A DNA stretch of 64,000 nucleotides from Streptomyces sp. NBC_01445. GTDB taxonomy: Bacteria; Actinomycetota; Actinomycetes; Streptomycetales; Streptomycetaceae. Each line of letters opens with the position of its first letter. The stretch's first letter is position 1. Under the pieces are notes generated by a model. That model searched no databases. It had not been told where the DNA came from and saw only the letters and a program-made list of their open reading frames with translations. Shown here in pieces: positions 7,794 to 16,265 of this stretch. The translations under genes were made by a program, and so were the position numbers. Where the stretch lies: positions 8,773,001-8,837,000 of the forward strand of contig NZ_CP109485.1 of the NCBI RefSeq assembly GCF_035918235.1. Reading direction: 5' to 3'.

Positions 7794-8678
7794 ATGAGCC
7801 ATGTCGAGAACGAGCTGAACAGCCAGCCGGAGTGCTGGACGCGCGCGGCGGGCCTGGCCGCGGGCGAGGCCGCCAAGCTGCCCGCGCCGGGGGAGCGCGT
7901 CGCGATCGTGGGCTGCGGCACCTCGTGGTTCATGGCGCAGGCCTTCGCCGCGCTGCGCGAGCAGTCCGGGCAGGGCGAGACCGACGCGTTCGCGGCCTCG
8001 GAGTTCCCGGCCGGGCGCCAGTACGACCGCCTCATCGCGCTGTCCCGGTCCGGCACGACGACCGAGGTCGTCGAGCTGCTCGCCGCGGTCAAGGGCCGCA
8101 TCCGGACGACCGCCGTCATCGGCGACCCGAACACACCGATCGTCTCCGCCGCCGACGACGTGATCGTCCTGGACTTCGCCGACGAGCAGTCCGTCGTCCA
8201 GACCCGCTTCGCGACGACGGCGCTCACGCTCCTGCGCGCCCACCTCGGCCTGCACACCGAGCAGGCCGTCGCCGACGCGCGCACCGCGCTCGAGACGCCG
8301 CTGCCCGAAGGCCTCGTGGAGTGCGGCCAGTTCACCTTCCTGGGGCGCGGCTGGACCGTCGGCCTCGCGAACGAGGCCGCTCTGAAGATGCGCGAGGCGT
8401 CCCTGTCGTGGACCGAGGCGTACCCCGCGATGGAGTACCGCCACGGCCCCATCAGCGTCACCACCGCGGGCACCGCCACCTGGATGATCGGCACGGCGCC
8501 CGAAGGGCTCGCCGAGCAGGTGACCGGCACCGGCGCGCTCTGGGTCGAGGGGAGCCTCGACCCGCTCGCCGAACTCGTGCGCGCGCAGCGCCTCGCCGTC
8601 GCCGTCGCGGCCGCCCGCGGCCTCGACCCCGACCAGCCGCGCCACCTCACCCGCTCGGTGATCCTCACCGCCGGCTGA
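7794..8678 (+). CDS. SIS domain sugar isomerase/deaminase (AgaS/GlmS-like)
   Basis: The 294-residue protein has two SIS (sugar isomerase) domains. The first holds VAIVGCGTSWFMAQAFAAL and SRSGTTTEVVELL, the phospho-sugar binding loops; the second starts near residue 175 (FTFLGRGWTVGLANEAALKMREAS) and includes the EYRHGPIS motif typical of GlmS/AgaS-type isomerases. It probably deaminates or isomerises a phosphorylated amino sugar such as galactosamine-6-phosphate. The adjacent class II aldolase would then cleave the resulting ketose bisphosphate. No glutaminase domain is present, so it is not a full GlmS. ATG 7794 has a GGGAGTG ribosome binding site. Confidence 0.88.
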   Translation: MSHVENELNSQPECWTRAAGLAAGEAAKLPAPGERVAIVGCGTSWFMAQAFAALREQSGQGETDAFAASEFPAGRQYDRLIALSRSGTTTEVVELLAAVKGRIRTTAVIGDPNTPIVSAADDVIVLDFADEQSVVQTRFATTALTLLRAHLGLHTEQAVADARTALETPLPEGLVECGQFTFLGRGWTVGLANEAALKMREASLSWTEAYPAMEYRHGPISVTTAGTATWMIGTAPEGLAEQVTGTGALWVEGSLDPLAELVRAQRLAVAVAAARGLDPDQPRHLTRSVILTAG

Positions 8679-8717
8679 CCGTCGACCGAGCTTCCGAGCC
8701 TTCCGAAAGGAGGGGCT

Positions 8718-9569
8718 GTGCCCCTCGCAGCAACCGGCGCGCTCGTCGCCGAGGCCACCGCGGCGCGTACCGCGGTGGCCGCGTTCAACGTCATCACCCT
8801 GGAGCACATCGAGGCCGTCGTGGCGGGCGCCGAGGCGGCGAACGCGCCGGTGATCCTCCAGGTCAGCGAGAACGCCGTGCGTTACCGCTACGGGCGCCTG
8901 CTGCCCCTCGCGAGGGCCGCGGCCGCCACCGCCGAGGCGTCCTCGGTGCCCGTGGCGCTCCACCTCGACCACGTCCAGAGCGACGAGCTGCTCCGCCAGG
9001 CCGCGGACGCCGGGTTCAGCTCGGTGATGTACGACGCGGCCCGGCTCCCCTACGACGAGAACCTCGCGGCCACCCGCGCTGCCGCCGACTGGGGCCATGC
9101 CAACGGGCTCTGGGTCGAGGCCGAACTGGGGGAGGTCGGCGGCAAGGACGGCTCCGCGCCGCTCGACGCCCACGCGCCGGGTGCCCGTACCGACCCCGGG
9201 GAGGCCCGCGCCTACGTGACGGACTCGGGCGTCGACGCCCTCGCCGTCGCGATCGGCTCCTCGCACGCCATGACCACCCGCACCGCGACGCTCGACCACG
9301 ACCTCCTCAAGCAGCTCTCGGAGGGCCTCGACGTACCGCTGGTCCTGCACGGCTCCTCCGGTGTCGGTGACGACGAACTCTCGCAGGCCGTCCGGGGCGG
9401 CATCGCCAAGGTGAACGTCGGCACGGCCTTGAACATAGCGATGACAGCGGCCATCCGGGAGTTCCTTGCCGCACATCCCGACGCCGTCGACTCCCGCAAG
9501 TACCTGAGCGTGGGCCGCGAAGCGATGGCCCGCACCGTGACGGAGCTGGTCGAGGTGATGCGCCGCTGA
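8718..9569 (+). CDS. Class II fructose/tagatose-bisphosphate aldolase (KbaY/GatY-like)
   Basis: A 283-residue zinc-dependent aldolase. AFNVITLEHIEAVVAGAEAANAPVILQVSE is the family N-terminus, VALHLDHVQSDELLRQAADAGFSSVMYDA holds the catalytic Asp and first zinc His, LGEVGGKDG the zinc-binding Glu region, AVAIGSSHAM the second His, and LVLHGSSGVGDDELSQAV the third His with the phosphate loop GGIAKVNVGT. The GTG start at 8718 has an AAAGGAGG ribosome binding site 4 bases upstream. It follows the SIS gene by 39 bases and is probably in its operon. Together they suggest conversion of an amino-sugar phosphate to triose phosphates; the exact hexose (tagatose or fructose) cannot be read from sequence. 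Confidence 0.9.
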   Translation: MPLAATGALVAEATAARTAVAAFNVITLEHIEAVVAGAEAANAPVILQVSENAVRYRYGRLLPLARAAAATAEASSVPVALHLDHVQSDELLRQAADAGFSSVMYDAARLPYDENLAATRAAADWGHANGLWVEAELGEVGGKDGSAPLDAHAPGARTDPGEARAYVTDSGVDALAVAIGSSHAMTTRTATLDHDLLKQLSEGLDVPLVLHGSSGVGDDELSQAVRGGIAKVNVGTALNIAMTAAIREFLAAHPDAVDSRKYLSVGREAMARTVTELVEVMRR

Positions 9570-9628
9570 CCGTCCACCGCTCCCGCCCCGGTACGCGGAA
9601 GGTACCTCGTACCGGGGACAATGGGTCC

Positions 9629-10354
9629 ATGGCCGGCCAGCACGAACCGCACGCGCCCCCGCTCTTCCCGGTGCACCGGGAGCGCCGGGAGATCACCCCC
9701 GGCGCCGTGCACGTGCCCGGCTGGCTCGACGCCGAGGCCCAGCGGGCACTCGTCGAAGCCTGCCGCGGCTGGGCCGCCGGGCCCGTGCCGATGCGCCACA
9801 CGCGACTGCCGGGCGGCGGCGTGATGTCCGTCCAGACCGTGTGCGTCGGATGGCACTGGCAGCCCTACCGCTACACGCGTACGGCATCCGATGTGAACGG
9901 CGCCCAGGTGGCCCACTTCCCCGACTGGCTACAGGAGTTGGGCAGACGCGCGCTGGTCGACGCGTACGAGGACGACGCGGCCGGCGACGGCTACGACCCC
10001 GACACGGCACTCATCAACTTCTACGACGGCGCCGCCACCATGGGCATGCACCAGGACAAGGACGAGCGCGCCCGGGAACCCGTCGTCTCGCTCAGCATCG
10101 GCGACACCTGCGTCTTCCGGCTGGGCAACACCGAGAACCGCGGCAGACCGTACGAGGACGTGGAGCTGGTCTCCGGGGACCTGCTGGTCTTCGGAGGGCC
10201 GTCGCGCCTCGCCTTCCACGGGGTGCCGAAGGTGTACCCCGGTACCGGCGACCCCGCCAACGGGCTCTCCCGGGGCCGCCTGAATCTCACGATGCGCGTC
10301 ACCGGACTCCACGCACCGCCCTCCGCGCCTTCCCCACCCTCCCCACAGGGGTGA
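9629..10354 (+). CDS. alkB: Alpha-ketoglutarate-dependent dioxygenase AlkB
   Basis: A 241-residue Fe(II)/2-oxoglutarate dioxygenase that repairs alkylated bases by oxidative demethylation. The iron ligands His141 and Asp143 lie in MGMHQDKDE and His197 in AFHGVPKV; Arg217 and Arg223 in RLNLTMR bind 2-oxoglutarate and substrate. The nucleotide-recognition lid (QTVCVGWHWQPYRYT) precedes the core. GACAAT at 9617-9622 stands 6 bases before ATG 9629, consistent with a leaderless message. A proline-rich tail of about 12 residues after the core is probably disordered. It is not linked to its neighbours by function. Confidence 0.93.
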   Translation: MAGQHEPHAPPLFPVHRERREITPGAVHVPGWLDAEAQRALVEACRGWAAGPVPMRHTRLPGGGVMSVQTVCVGWHWQPYRYTRTASDVNGAQVAHFPDWLQELGRRALVDAYEDDAAGDGYDPDTALINFYDGAATMGMHQDKDERAREPVVSLSIGDTCVFRLGNTENRGRPYEDVELVSGDLLVFGGPSRLAFHGVPKVYPGTGDPANGLSRGRLNLTMRVTGLHAPPSAPSPPSPQG

Positions 10355-10423
10355 GTTCACCCGCAGGGGCTGCGACGTTCACCGGTTACGATGCGACACG
10401 GTGATCAGGGCGAGGAGTTGCTG

Positions 10424-11686
10424 ATGCGTGGCAAGGCGGCCTCCGGGGCCGGGGGGCAGACGGCGGGCGAGGCGGAGGGTTCCGCGCGTTCGCCACGTCT
10501 CGAGCGGGGCCGTGGCGCGCTCGGGCCCGCGCTCGAACTCGTGCACACCGGCCGCGCGCCGACCCGCGCCGTCCTCACCGCCGAACTGGGCGTGACCCGG
10601 GCCACGGCAGGCGCCGTCGCCGCCGAGCTCGAAGCGCTCGGGCTGATCAGGATCGACGCCAAGCCGAGCGCCGCCGCAGGCTCGCAGGGGCGACCCTCGC
10701 ACCGGCTGTCCGTCGCCGAGGACGGACCCGTGGCACTCGCCGCGCAGGTGCACGCCGACGGCTACCGCGCCGCCCTGGTGGGCCTCGGCGGCCGGATCGT
10801 CGCGACCACGCCCGGCTGCGAGATCATCGACCCGGACCCGGCGCAGGTCCTCGGCTCGGTCGTGGAGGCCGGCGCCCAACTGCTGCGCGAGAGCGGGCGC
10901 CACTGCGTCGGCGCGGGCCTCGCCGTGCCGTCCGCCGTGGCCGAGCCCGACGGCACGGCCCTCAACCCGCTGCACCTCGCCTGGCCCGCGGGCTCGCCCG
11001 TCCGCGAGATCTTCGCCGAGCGCGTACGGGAGGCGGGCATCGGGCGGCCGGCGTTCGCCGCGAACGACGTCAACCTCGCCGCCCTCGCCGAGCACCGGCA
11101 CGGCGCGGGCCGTGGAGCGCGCGACCTGCTGTGCGTCGCCACCGGCCACCGCGGCGTCGGCGGCGCGCTCGTCCTCGACGGCCGTCTGCACACCGGCAGT
11201 TCGGGCCTCGCCCTGGAGGTCGGGCACCTCACCGTGAACCCCGAGGGCCGGCCCTGCTACTGCGGCAGCCGCGGCTGCCTCGACGTGGAGACCGACCCGC
11301 TGGCCCTGCTCGACGCGGCGGGCCGCGAACCGGGCCCCGACGGCTCCCTGCTCCAGCAGGCCCGCGACCTGATCACCGGCAGCCTCGACGACCCGAAGGT
11401 GCGGATGGCCACCGAGGCCCTGATCGACCGTCTCGGACTCGGCCTCGCGGGCCTGGTGAACATCCTCAACCCCGACCGCATCATCCTGGGCGGCCTGCAC
11501 CGGGCGCTCCTCGACGCGGACCCGGACCGCCTGCGGGCCGTCGTCGCGGACCGCAGCCTGTGGGGCCGCAGCGGCGGCGTGCCCATCCTGGCGTGCACCC
11601 TCGACCACAACAGCCTCGTAGGAGCTGCCGAGTTGGCGTGGCAGCCGGTCCTCGACGACCCGCTCTCGGCGCTGGGCCTGGCCTGA
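10424..11686 (+). CDS. ROK family transcriptional regulator (NagC/XylR-like)
   Basis: A 420-residue protein with an N-terminal winged helix (TRAVLTAELGVTRATAGAVAAELEALGLIRI, residues 45-75) and a ROK sugar-kinase-like domain. The kinase part shows the sugar-binding NDVNLAALAEHRHGAGRG, the GH of EVGHLTVNP and the ROK zinc motif CYCGSRGCLDVE. ROK proteins with an HTH act as sugar-sensing repressors. ATG 10424 with GAGGAG at 10412-10417 is preferred over the upstream ATG at 10391. It may regulate the amino-sugar genes nearby or a distant sugar operon. Position 130-150 lacks a recognisable intact ATP loop, in line with a regulator rather than a kinase. Confidence 0.9.
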   Translation: MRGKAASGAGGQTAGEAEGSARSPRLERGRGALGPALELVHTGRAPTRAVLTAELGVTRATAGAVAAELEALGLIRIDAKPSAAAGSQGRPSHRLSVAEDGPVALAAQVHADGYRAALVGLGGRIVATTPGCEIIDPDPAQVLGSVVEAGAQLLRESGRHCVGAGLAVPSAVAEPDGTALNPLHLAWPAGSPVREIFAERVREAGIGRPAFAANDVNLAALAEHRHGAGRGARDLLCVATGHRGVGGALVLDGRLHTGSSGLALEVGHLTVNPEGRPCYCGSRGCLDVETDPLALLDAAGREPGPDGSLLQQARDLITGSLDDPKVRMATEALIDRLGLGLAGLVNILNPDRIILGGLHRALLDADPDRLRAVVADRSLWGRSGGVPILACTLDHNSLVGAAELAWQPVLDDPLSALGLA

Positions 11687-11749
11687 CGCACGGAACTCCG
11701 TCGCACCCCGACTGGTCCGGCAGGAGCTTGACCGTGCACAAGCACCGCC

Positions 11750-12253
11750 ATGACTGGTGAATCGGCCCGAAACTACCTGGCCTCGGTGGAGAGCCGCCTC
11801 CAGGCGGACGGCTGCGCGACGCGCTGGGAGGACTGGTTCGGCGTGCCCGTCCTCGTGGGGCGGCGGGCCGACTTCCGGATGCGCTGGATGGCCACCAACC
11901 TGCACCTGTTCACCGTCGCCGCCGCCGTGCCCGAGATCACCCCGCAGAGCGTCGACGCGTTCACCTCGCAGGTCCTGACGTACGCGAAGAAGAACAAGGA
12001 CCGCGGCCTCCCGGTCGGCCTGCAGACCGGCGTCGCCGCCTTCCCCGTCCTCGTCAGCGAGCGCGTCGACCCGGCCGCCATGGCCTGGGCCGAACAGCAG
12101 CAGCGCAACCGCTTCGCCTGCTTCGCGCGCCCCGTCGTCGTGGACAGCGCACAGCGCTACGTCGGCTTCTACCGCGGCAAGCCGGCCCTCGGCCGCGTCT
12201 ACGCCTCCCACCTCATCGACAAGGGCTACTTCAATTCTCGATGTACTCCTTGA
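11750..12253 (+). pseudogene. YbjN-like/actinobacterial hypothetical protein, 3' end clipped by the IS element
   Basis: The predicted product (167 residues) resembles small actinobacterial proteins that are often mislabelled levansucrase; I do not assign a function. Visible sequence is ESRLQADGCATRWEDW..., GRRADFRMRWMATNLHLFTV and CFARPVVVDSAQRYVGFYRG, a compact alpha/beta protein without signal peptide or membrane segment. After DKGYF (about 12233) the frame runs into the IS200/IS605 element and ends with six foreign residues NSRCTP. Only the very end of the protein appears to be missing, so it may still fold. A start at ATG 11750 follows the ROK gene by 63 bases. Confidence 0.65.
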
Positions 12254-12644
12254 CCACCTGTAGTGGGGCGCCCCCGGTGGAGGCGGCGAAGTATGACGGT
12301 GACCAGAAGTGTTCGCCCCACAGGTGGCGGTGGATGTGCTCCGGGTACTCCTTGCGCAGCAGGCGGGCGGAGACGCCCTTGAGGGAGCCGACCATCCGGG
12401 ACAGAGCGATCTGCGGGGGATAGTGCACGAGCAGGTGGACATGGTCCGCCTCGCTGTTGGACTCGGTCAGCTCGGCCCGGAAGTCGCCGCACACCTCGGT
12501 CATGATCTCTTCGCAGCGGGTGAGGATCTCGTCGGTGAAGGCCGCACGCCGGTACTTGGGGACGAGGACCAAATGGGCGTGCAGGGTGTAGATGACGCTA
12601 CGACCCCTGCGGATATTCGGCTTTGGTTCCCATCGTAGTGACAC
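12231..12644 (-). CDS. tnpA: IS200/IS605 TnpA (Y1 HUH transposase), C-terminus clipped
   Basis: The 137-residue single-strand transposase shows YTLHAHLVLVPKYRRAAFTDEIL (strand 1), the metal-binding HUH motif in ADHVHLLVHYPP, GVSARLLRKEYPEH and the C-terminal catalytic tyrosine, Tyr134, in VVKEYIEN. In the family a helix of several to about 25 residues follows this tyrosine; here the protein stops three residues later at the element boundary. GTG 12644 is the start. The missing tail suggests reduced or lost transposition activity even though the HUH and Tyr residues are intact. Confidence 0.88.
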   Translation of the reverse strand: MSLRWEPKPNIRRGRSVIYTLHAHLVLVPKYRRAAFTDEILTRCEEIMTEVCGDFRAELTESNSEADHVHLLVHYPPQIALSRMVGSLKGVSARLLRKEYPEHIHRHLWGEHFWSPSYFAASTGGAPLQVVKEYIEN

Positions 12645-12668
12645 AGGTCAAGCAGTAGCATGGTCGGC

Positions 12669-13838
12669 ATGAAGCTGGTGGTGCGGGTGAAGATGCTGCC
12701 AACGCCCGTACAAGCATTGGCGCTTGAGGCAACCCTGCATGTCTGTAACGAGGCGGCGACCTGGCTGTCGACTCAGGCGTTCGAGCGCAGGGTGTTCTCC
12801 CGGGCCGGACTGCAGGCGATGGCCTATTGCGAGGTGAGGGCTCGCGGGCTGTCGGCGCAGCCTGCGCTGCATGTGCTGCGCAAGGTCGCCGACGCGTACA
12901 GCACCCTGACGGCGAACCTGATGGCCGGAAACCTCGGCAGGCCCGGCTCCCAGCGGCATGCGAGGGCCACCGGGAAGCCGGTCGTCTTCCGTGAGGTCGC
13001 GGCCCAGCCCTTCGATGACCGCTGTCTGTCGTGGCAGATGGGCGAGCGGACGGTGTCGATCTGGACCGTCACGGGCCGGATGAAGCACATCGCCTTCACC
13101 GGCTCACCGGAGCAACTCGCCGTCCTTGAGGCGTACCGCAAGGGCGAGAGTGACCTGCTGTACCGAGACGGGCAGTGGTATCTGATCGCCACGTGTGAGG
13201 TTGCAGAGGCCGAACTGGACGCGCACCCGGCGTCCTTCGTCGGGGTGGACCTGGGGATCGTGAACATCGCGACTACCTCCACCGGCACCCGCCACAGCGG
13301 ACGCCGTCTGAACCGGCGCCGCGAGGCGGACCGCACACTGCGGGCCAAACTACAGACGAAGGGCACGAAGTCCGCGAAGCGGCGGGCGAAGAAACACGCG
13401 GGCAAGGAAGCACGGCGGGCCCGGGACATCAACCACAAGATCAGCAAGCACATCGTGGCAGAGGCTCAACGCACCGGCCGCGGGATCGCCCTGGAAGACC
13501 TGGGCGGTATTCGCGAGCGGGCACGGCTCAGGAAGCCCCAACGCGTCACGCTGCACTCCTGGTCCTTCCATCAGCTCGGCGCCTTCATCGCCTACAAGGC
13601 GAAAAGAGCCGGGGTCCCGCTGGTGCACGTCGATCCGGCGTACACCAGCCAGGAATGCTCCCAGTGTCATCACACCGACAGACGCAACCGGCCCTCGCAG
13701 GCCCGGTTCGCGTGCCAGGTCTGCGGCTTCGTTGAGCACGCGGATCTGAACTCGTCCCACAACATCGCCGCACGCGGCTGGTGGACGTGGGTTCGCGGGG
13801 CTGAGTCACAGGCCCCTGCGCTCACCCTCATCGCGTGA
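12669..13838 (+). CDS. tnpB: IS605-family TnpB RNA-guided nuclease
   Basis: A full-length TnpB of about 389 residues. The RuvC triad is complete: Asp194 in GVDLGIVN, Glu276 in ALEDLGGI and Asp359 in HADLNSSHNIAARG. The zinc ribbon CSQCHHTD...CQVCG lies between the second and third acidic residues. TnpB proteins cut DNA with a guide RNA derived from the element's right end, which favours retention of the element. ATG 12669 (MKLVVRVKML) is preferred; ATG 12660 lies in frame just upstream. The 3' end and right-end hairpin 50-75 bases downstream would supply the omega RNA scaffold and guide. Confidence 0.92.
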   Translation: MKLVVRVKMLPTPVQALALEATLHVCNEAATWLSTQAFERRVFSRAGLQAMAYCEVRARGLSAQPALHVLRKVADAYSTLTANLMAGNLGRPGSQRHARATGKPVVFREVAAQPFDDRCLSWQMGERTVSIWTVTGRMKHIAFTGSPEQLAVLEAYRKGESDLLYRDGQWYLIATCEVAEAELDAHPASFVGVDLGIVNIATTSTGTRHSGRRLNRRREADRTLRAKLQTKGTKSAKRRAKKHAGKEARRARDINHKISKHIVAEAQRTGRGIALEDLGGIRERARLRKPQRVTLHSWSFHQLGAFIAYKAKRAGVPLVHVDPAYTSQECSQCHHTDRRNRPSQARFACQVCGFVEHADLNSSHNIAARGWWTWVRGAESQAPALTLIA

Positions 13839-14820
13839 GCGCTGGATGCAGCCGGGCCTCATCATCGCCAGTGATGACCCGAGCAGCAAGCCCGGGCTTC
13901 AGCCTCGGGTAGTTGACCGGGTAGTCGTCACGGTCACCGGTCGCCGCGCACGCTCTGCTCAGGCCCACCGCGAGCACCCCACGCGCCAGATCGCCTCCCG
14001 AATGGTGTCCGACGGCGAGCAGTTCGCGTAGAGCGGGTTCCAGGGCACCGTCCCCGCGCAGCGACCGCAGGAACGCGTGGGCCTGTGGCACGCATTCGCC
14101 GCGCACCGCGTGCCGCAGGAGTGCCGCCGAGAGCAGCGGTGTGCGCAGGGTTGCGTCCGCGACCGCCTCCGAGAGCGGCGCGAGAGGGCCTCCCCACGCT
14201 CGGCTCGCCAGCAGTGCGCCGCAGAGGATGTCGTCACCGGACGGGGTGAGTCCGGGGCCGAGGCCGACCAGTGTGCGGGCGGCCCGCAGGACTTCGCTCG
14301 ACTTATCGGTGTGCAGGGCGTGGCGCAGGTCCGTCAGGCGGGGCGCCAGCGGGGGCGGCAGGGGTTGGGACAGGGCGTCGAGCAGCACCGTCAGCTGTCG
14401 GATGCGCGCCGGGTCCGGTGGGGAGGAGGCGTCCTGGACACGGGGCGGTGTCCAGGACGCCTCCGGCTCGAAGCGAACGGGCCCGATGACTACGCGGCCT
14501 GCCCCGACGCCGGCCCATGGTGCGTTCAGGTCCAACGGCCGGTCCGCCGACGAGAAGGGCAGGACGAGCGCGTTCGGCAGGCGGATCGCGTCCCTGGTCA
14601 CCACGGCGAGCGCGGGCAACTCCCGGTCGCCGGTGGCGAGATGGACCGCGTAGCGGGTGGCGGCGACGACGCGGGCCGGCCGGAACGGACCGTGCAGCAG
14701 CGGGGCGACGGCCGTGCTGATGGTGCCGAGGTGTACGTGACTGACGGTGCCGAGGTGTACGTGCTCAGGGCGGGTCACCCCGGCCCGTACAGAACCCCCG
14801 CCGGCCGGCGTACCCGTCAC
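13828..14820 (-). CDS. allH: DUF2877 protein, AllH/YlbF-like carbamoyltransferase subunit, 3' end replaced by IS sequence
   Basis: The family signature VGLGPGLTPSGDDILCGALLA, followed by GHHSGGDLARGVLAVGL near the end, identifies DUF2877. The E. coli member YlbF/AllH is one of three subunits of oxamate carbamoyltransferase. The GTG start at 14820 overlaps the stop of the DUF1116 gene by 4 bases. Host-derived sequence ends at about 13918 after RDDYP (301 residues, already longer than E. coli YlbF); the last 29 residues are read from the IS right end. The protein may therefore still work. An 8-residue tandem duplication (HVHLGTVS HVHLGTIS) sits near the N-terminus. Confidence 0.85.
   Translation of the reverse strand: MTGTPAGGGSVRAGVTRPEHVHLGTVSHVHLGTISTAVAPLLHGPFRPARVVAATRYAVHLATGDRELPALAVVTRDAIRLPNALVLPFSSADRPLDLNAPWAGVGAGRVVIGPVRFEPEASWTPPRVQDASSPPDPARIRQLTVLLDALSQPLPPPLAPRLTDLRHALHTDKSSEVLRAARTLVGLGPGLTPSGDDILCGALLASRAWGGPLAPLSEAVADATLRTPLLSAALLRHAVRGECVPQAHAFLRSLRGDGALEPALRELLAVGHHSGGDLARGVLAVGLSRACAATGDRDDYPVNYPRLKPGLAARVITGDDEARLHPALTR
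13891..13917. repeat. IS605 right-end hairpin and terminal TTGAC
   Basis: CCCG at 13891-13894 pairs with CGGG at 13906-13909 and GGC at 13895-13897 pairs with GCC at 13902-13904, leaving an unpaired T at 13905 and a TTCA loop. A bulged T in the stem is a hallmark of IS200/IS605 end hairpins recognised by TnpA. TTGAC at 13913-13917 is the likely right cleavage position, after which host gene sequence resumes. Confidence 0.75.
14717..14764. repeat. 24-bp tandem duplication inside the allH 5' region
   Basis: Bases 14717-14740 and 14741-14764 match at 22 of 24 positions and encode HVHLGTIS and HVHLGTVS on the minus strand. The duplication is in frame, close to the start codon. Confidence 0.8.
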
Positions 14821-16265
14821 TCCGCGGGCTCCGGAGGCACCTCGAAGGCGTTCAGCGCGTCCGTGAAGCAGCGCATCGGGGCGTGGGTGAGGCCGGCACC
14901 GATCTGGCCGATGCCCGGCTCGCGGTGGGCGATGCCCGTGGTGATCACCGGTTCGAGGCCCGTGTCGACGACCTTGCGGATGTCGACGCCGACGGGGCTG
15001 CCGACGAAGTCGAGGCCGGGGAGCCGGTAGTCGCGGTGCCGGCCGACGGTGAGTGTCCCCATCTCCTGGCTGATGCGGCGGGCCCCTTCGGGCGTGCCGC
15101 CCACGAAGCCGACGATCGCCGGGGCGGCGGCCAGCGCGAACCCGCCCAGGCCGTGCATCTCGGTGATGGCGCTGTCACCGATGTCGGGATTGGCGTCGGC
15201 GGGTCCGTAACCGGCGAAGTAGAGGCCGTCCACGGGGGCGGCGGGTGCGATGAACCAGGTGTCGCCGAGGCCGCTGACGCGGATGCCGACGTCGACACCG
15301 TTACGCGCGAAGGCTGTGACGACCGTGGAGTGCGGCACACCGTGCCCGGCCATGAGCGCCAACTTGCTTGCGGCCATCGAGAAGTTGAGGAACCAATAGT
15401 TGTTGTCACGCAGGAAGTCCAGCGCCTCGATCCCGCCCAGGTCCGCATGCCGGGCGAGCACGGCGGAGAGTTCGCGGGTGAGCAGGGCGCTCGCCGCGGT
15501 GTTGCGGCTGTGGCACTCGTCGCCCATCTGAAGGGCCTGCGCCGTGACCGACCGCAGGTTCACCGGCTCGGCGAGCGAGCCGATCGCAGCGCGCAGAGCG
15601 GGGCCGAGGCGCTCACCCATCCAGCGCAGCCGCTCCATGACGTCGTCGCCGAGTGCGCCGTAGCGCAGGCAACGGCCCTGTCCCTCATTCAGGTTGGAGT
15701 ACGCCCGAAGCCCCGTGGCCTCGTCCTCCACGACGAGCAGGGGCATGGACGCGGAGATGACTCCCGCCATCGGGCCGACTGCATCGTGGTGATGACAGGG
15801 GGCGAAGCGGATGGCTCCCGCGTCGGCGAGCGCTTCCGCTTCCGGCGGCGTCGCCGCCCAGCCCTCCAGGAGTGCGGCGCCGACGACGGCGGCCCGCATC
15901 GGGCCGCACATGCGCTCCCACTCGATCGGCGGTCCGGCGTGCAACAGGAGTCTCTCCTGCGCCAGTTCAGGGATCAGTGCTCCGGCGGGGCGGACGTCGG
16001 TCCATATCGGCACGACGCCCAGGATCCGTTCGAGTGCTTCGGAGTTGGCGGCCTCGACGGCCGGGTGCGCGACCAGGCGGGCGAGCCCGGCGCCGAGTTC
16101 CGGATCACCGTAGGCCGGGGGGCGCCAGTCGACCGCGGTCACCGTCGCGCCCGCGGCCCGCGGCGGCCCGGCGAACGCGTCGACGCCGACGTTCACGACG
16201 TGCGGGACGCCGGTCAGGAGGCCCTGCGCGGGCACGGCTCGTGCGGGCACGGTCTGTGCGGTCAT
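14817..16265 (-). CDS. allG: DUF1116 protein, AllG/YlbE-like carbamoyltransferase subunit
   Basis: A 482-residue protein. Family features include the N-terminal VVNVGVDAFAGPPRAAGATVTAVDWRPPAYGDPEL, APCHHHDAVGPMAGVISASMPLLVVED with its histidine cluster (about residues 160-190), and GDECHSRNTAASALLTREL, the strongly conserved block of DUF1116. In E. coli the AllFGH complex exchanges a carbamoyl group between oxalurate/oxamate and phosphate. The gene overlaps fdrA upstream and allH downstream by 4 bases each, so the three subunits are translationally coupled. No membrane segments or signal peptide are seen. Confidence 0.9.
   Translation of the reverse strand: MTAQTVPARAVPAQGLLTGVPHVVNVGVDAFAGPPRAAGATVTAVDWRPPAYGDPELGAGLARLVAHPAVEAANSEALERILGVVPIWTDVRPAGALIPELAQERLLLHAGPPIEWERMCGPMRAAVVGAALLEGWAATPPEAEALADAGAIRFAPCHHHDAVGPMAGVISASMPLLVVEDEATGLRAYSNLNEGQGRCLRYGALGDDVMERLRWMGERLGPALRAAIGSLAEPVNLRSVTAQALQMGDECHSRNTAASALLTRELSAVLARHADLGGIEALDFLRDNNYWFLNFSMAASKLALMAGHGVPHSTVVTAFARNGVDVGIRVSGLGDTWFIAPAAPVDGLYFAGYGPADANPDIGDSAITEMHGLGGFALAAAPAIVGFVGGTPEGARRISQEMGTLTVGRHRDYRLPGLDFVGSPVGVDIRKVVDTGLEPVITTGIAHREPGIGQIGAGLTHAPMRCFTDALNAFEVPPEPAE

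Larger units (their letters stand above)
12231..13917. mobile_element. IS200/IS605-family insertion sequence, left end apparently deleted
   Basis: The element contains a Y1 transposase (tnpA, minus strand) and a TnpB nuclease (plus strand) arranged back to back as in IS605. The right end is visible: a bulged hairpin at 13891-13909 followed by TTGAC at 13913-13917. On the left no subterminal hairpin is seen; tnpA ends exactly at the junction near 12231-12234, directly after the catalytic tyrosine motif. This implies loss of the left end, so the copy is probably immobile unless helped in trans. The flanking convergent genes both lose their 3' ends here. Confidence 0.85.

Noticed and set aside
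13828..13917. The last 29 residues of the allH frame as genuine protein
   Set aside because: They are encoded by the IS right end including the hairpin, so they are not original.
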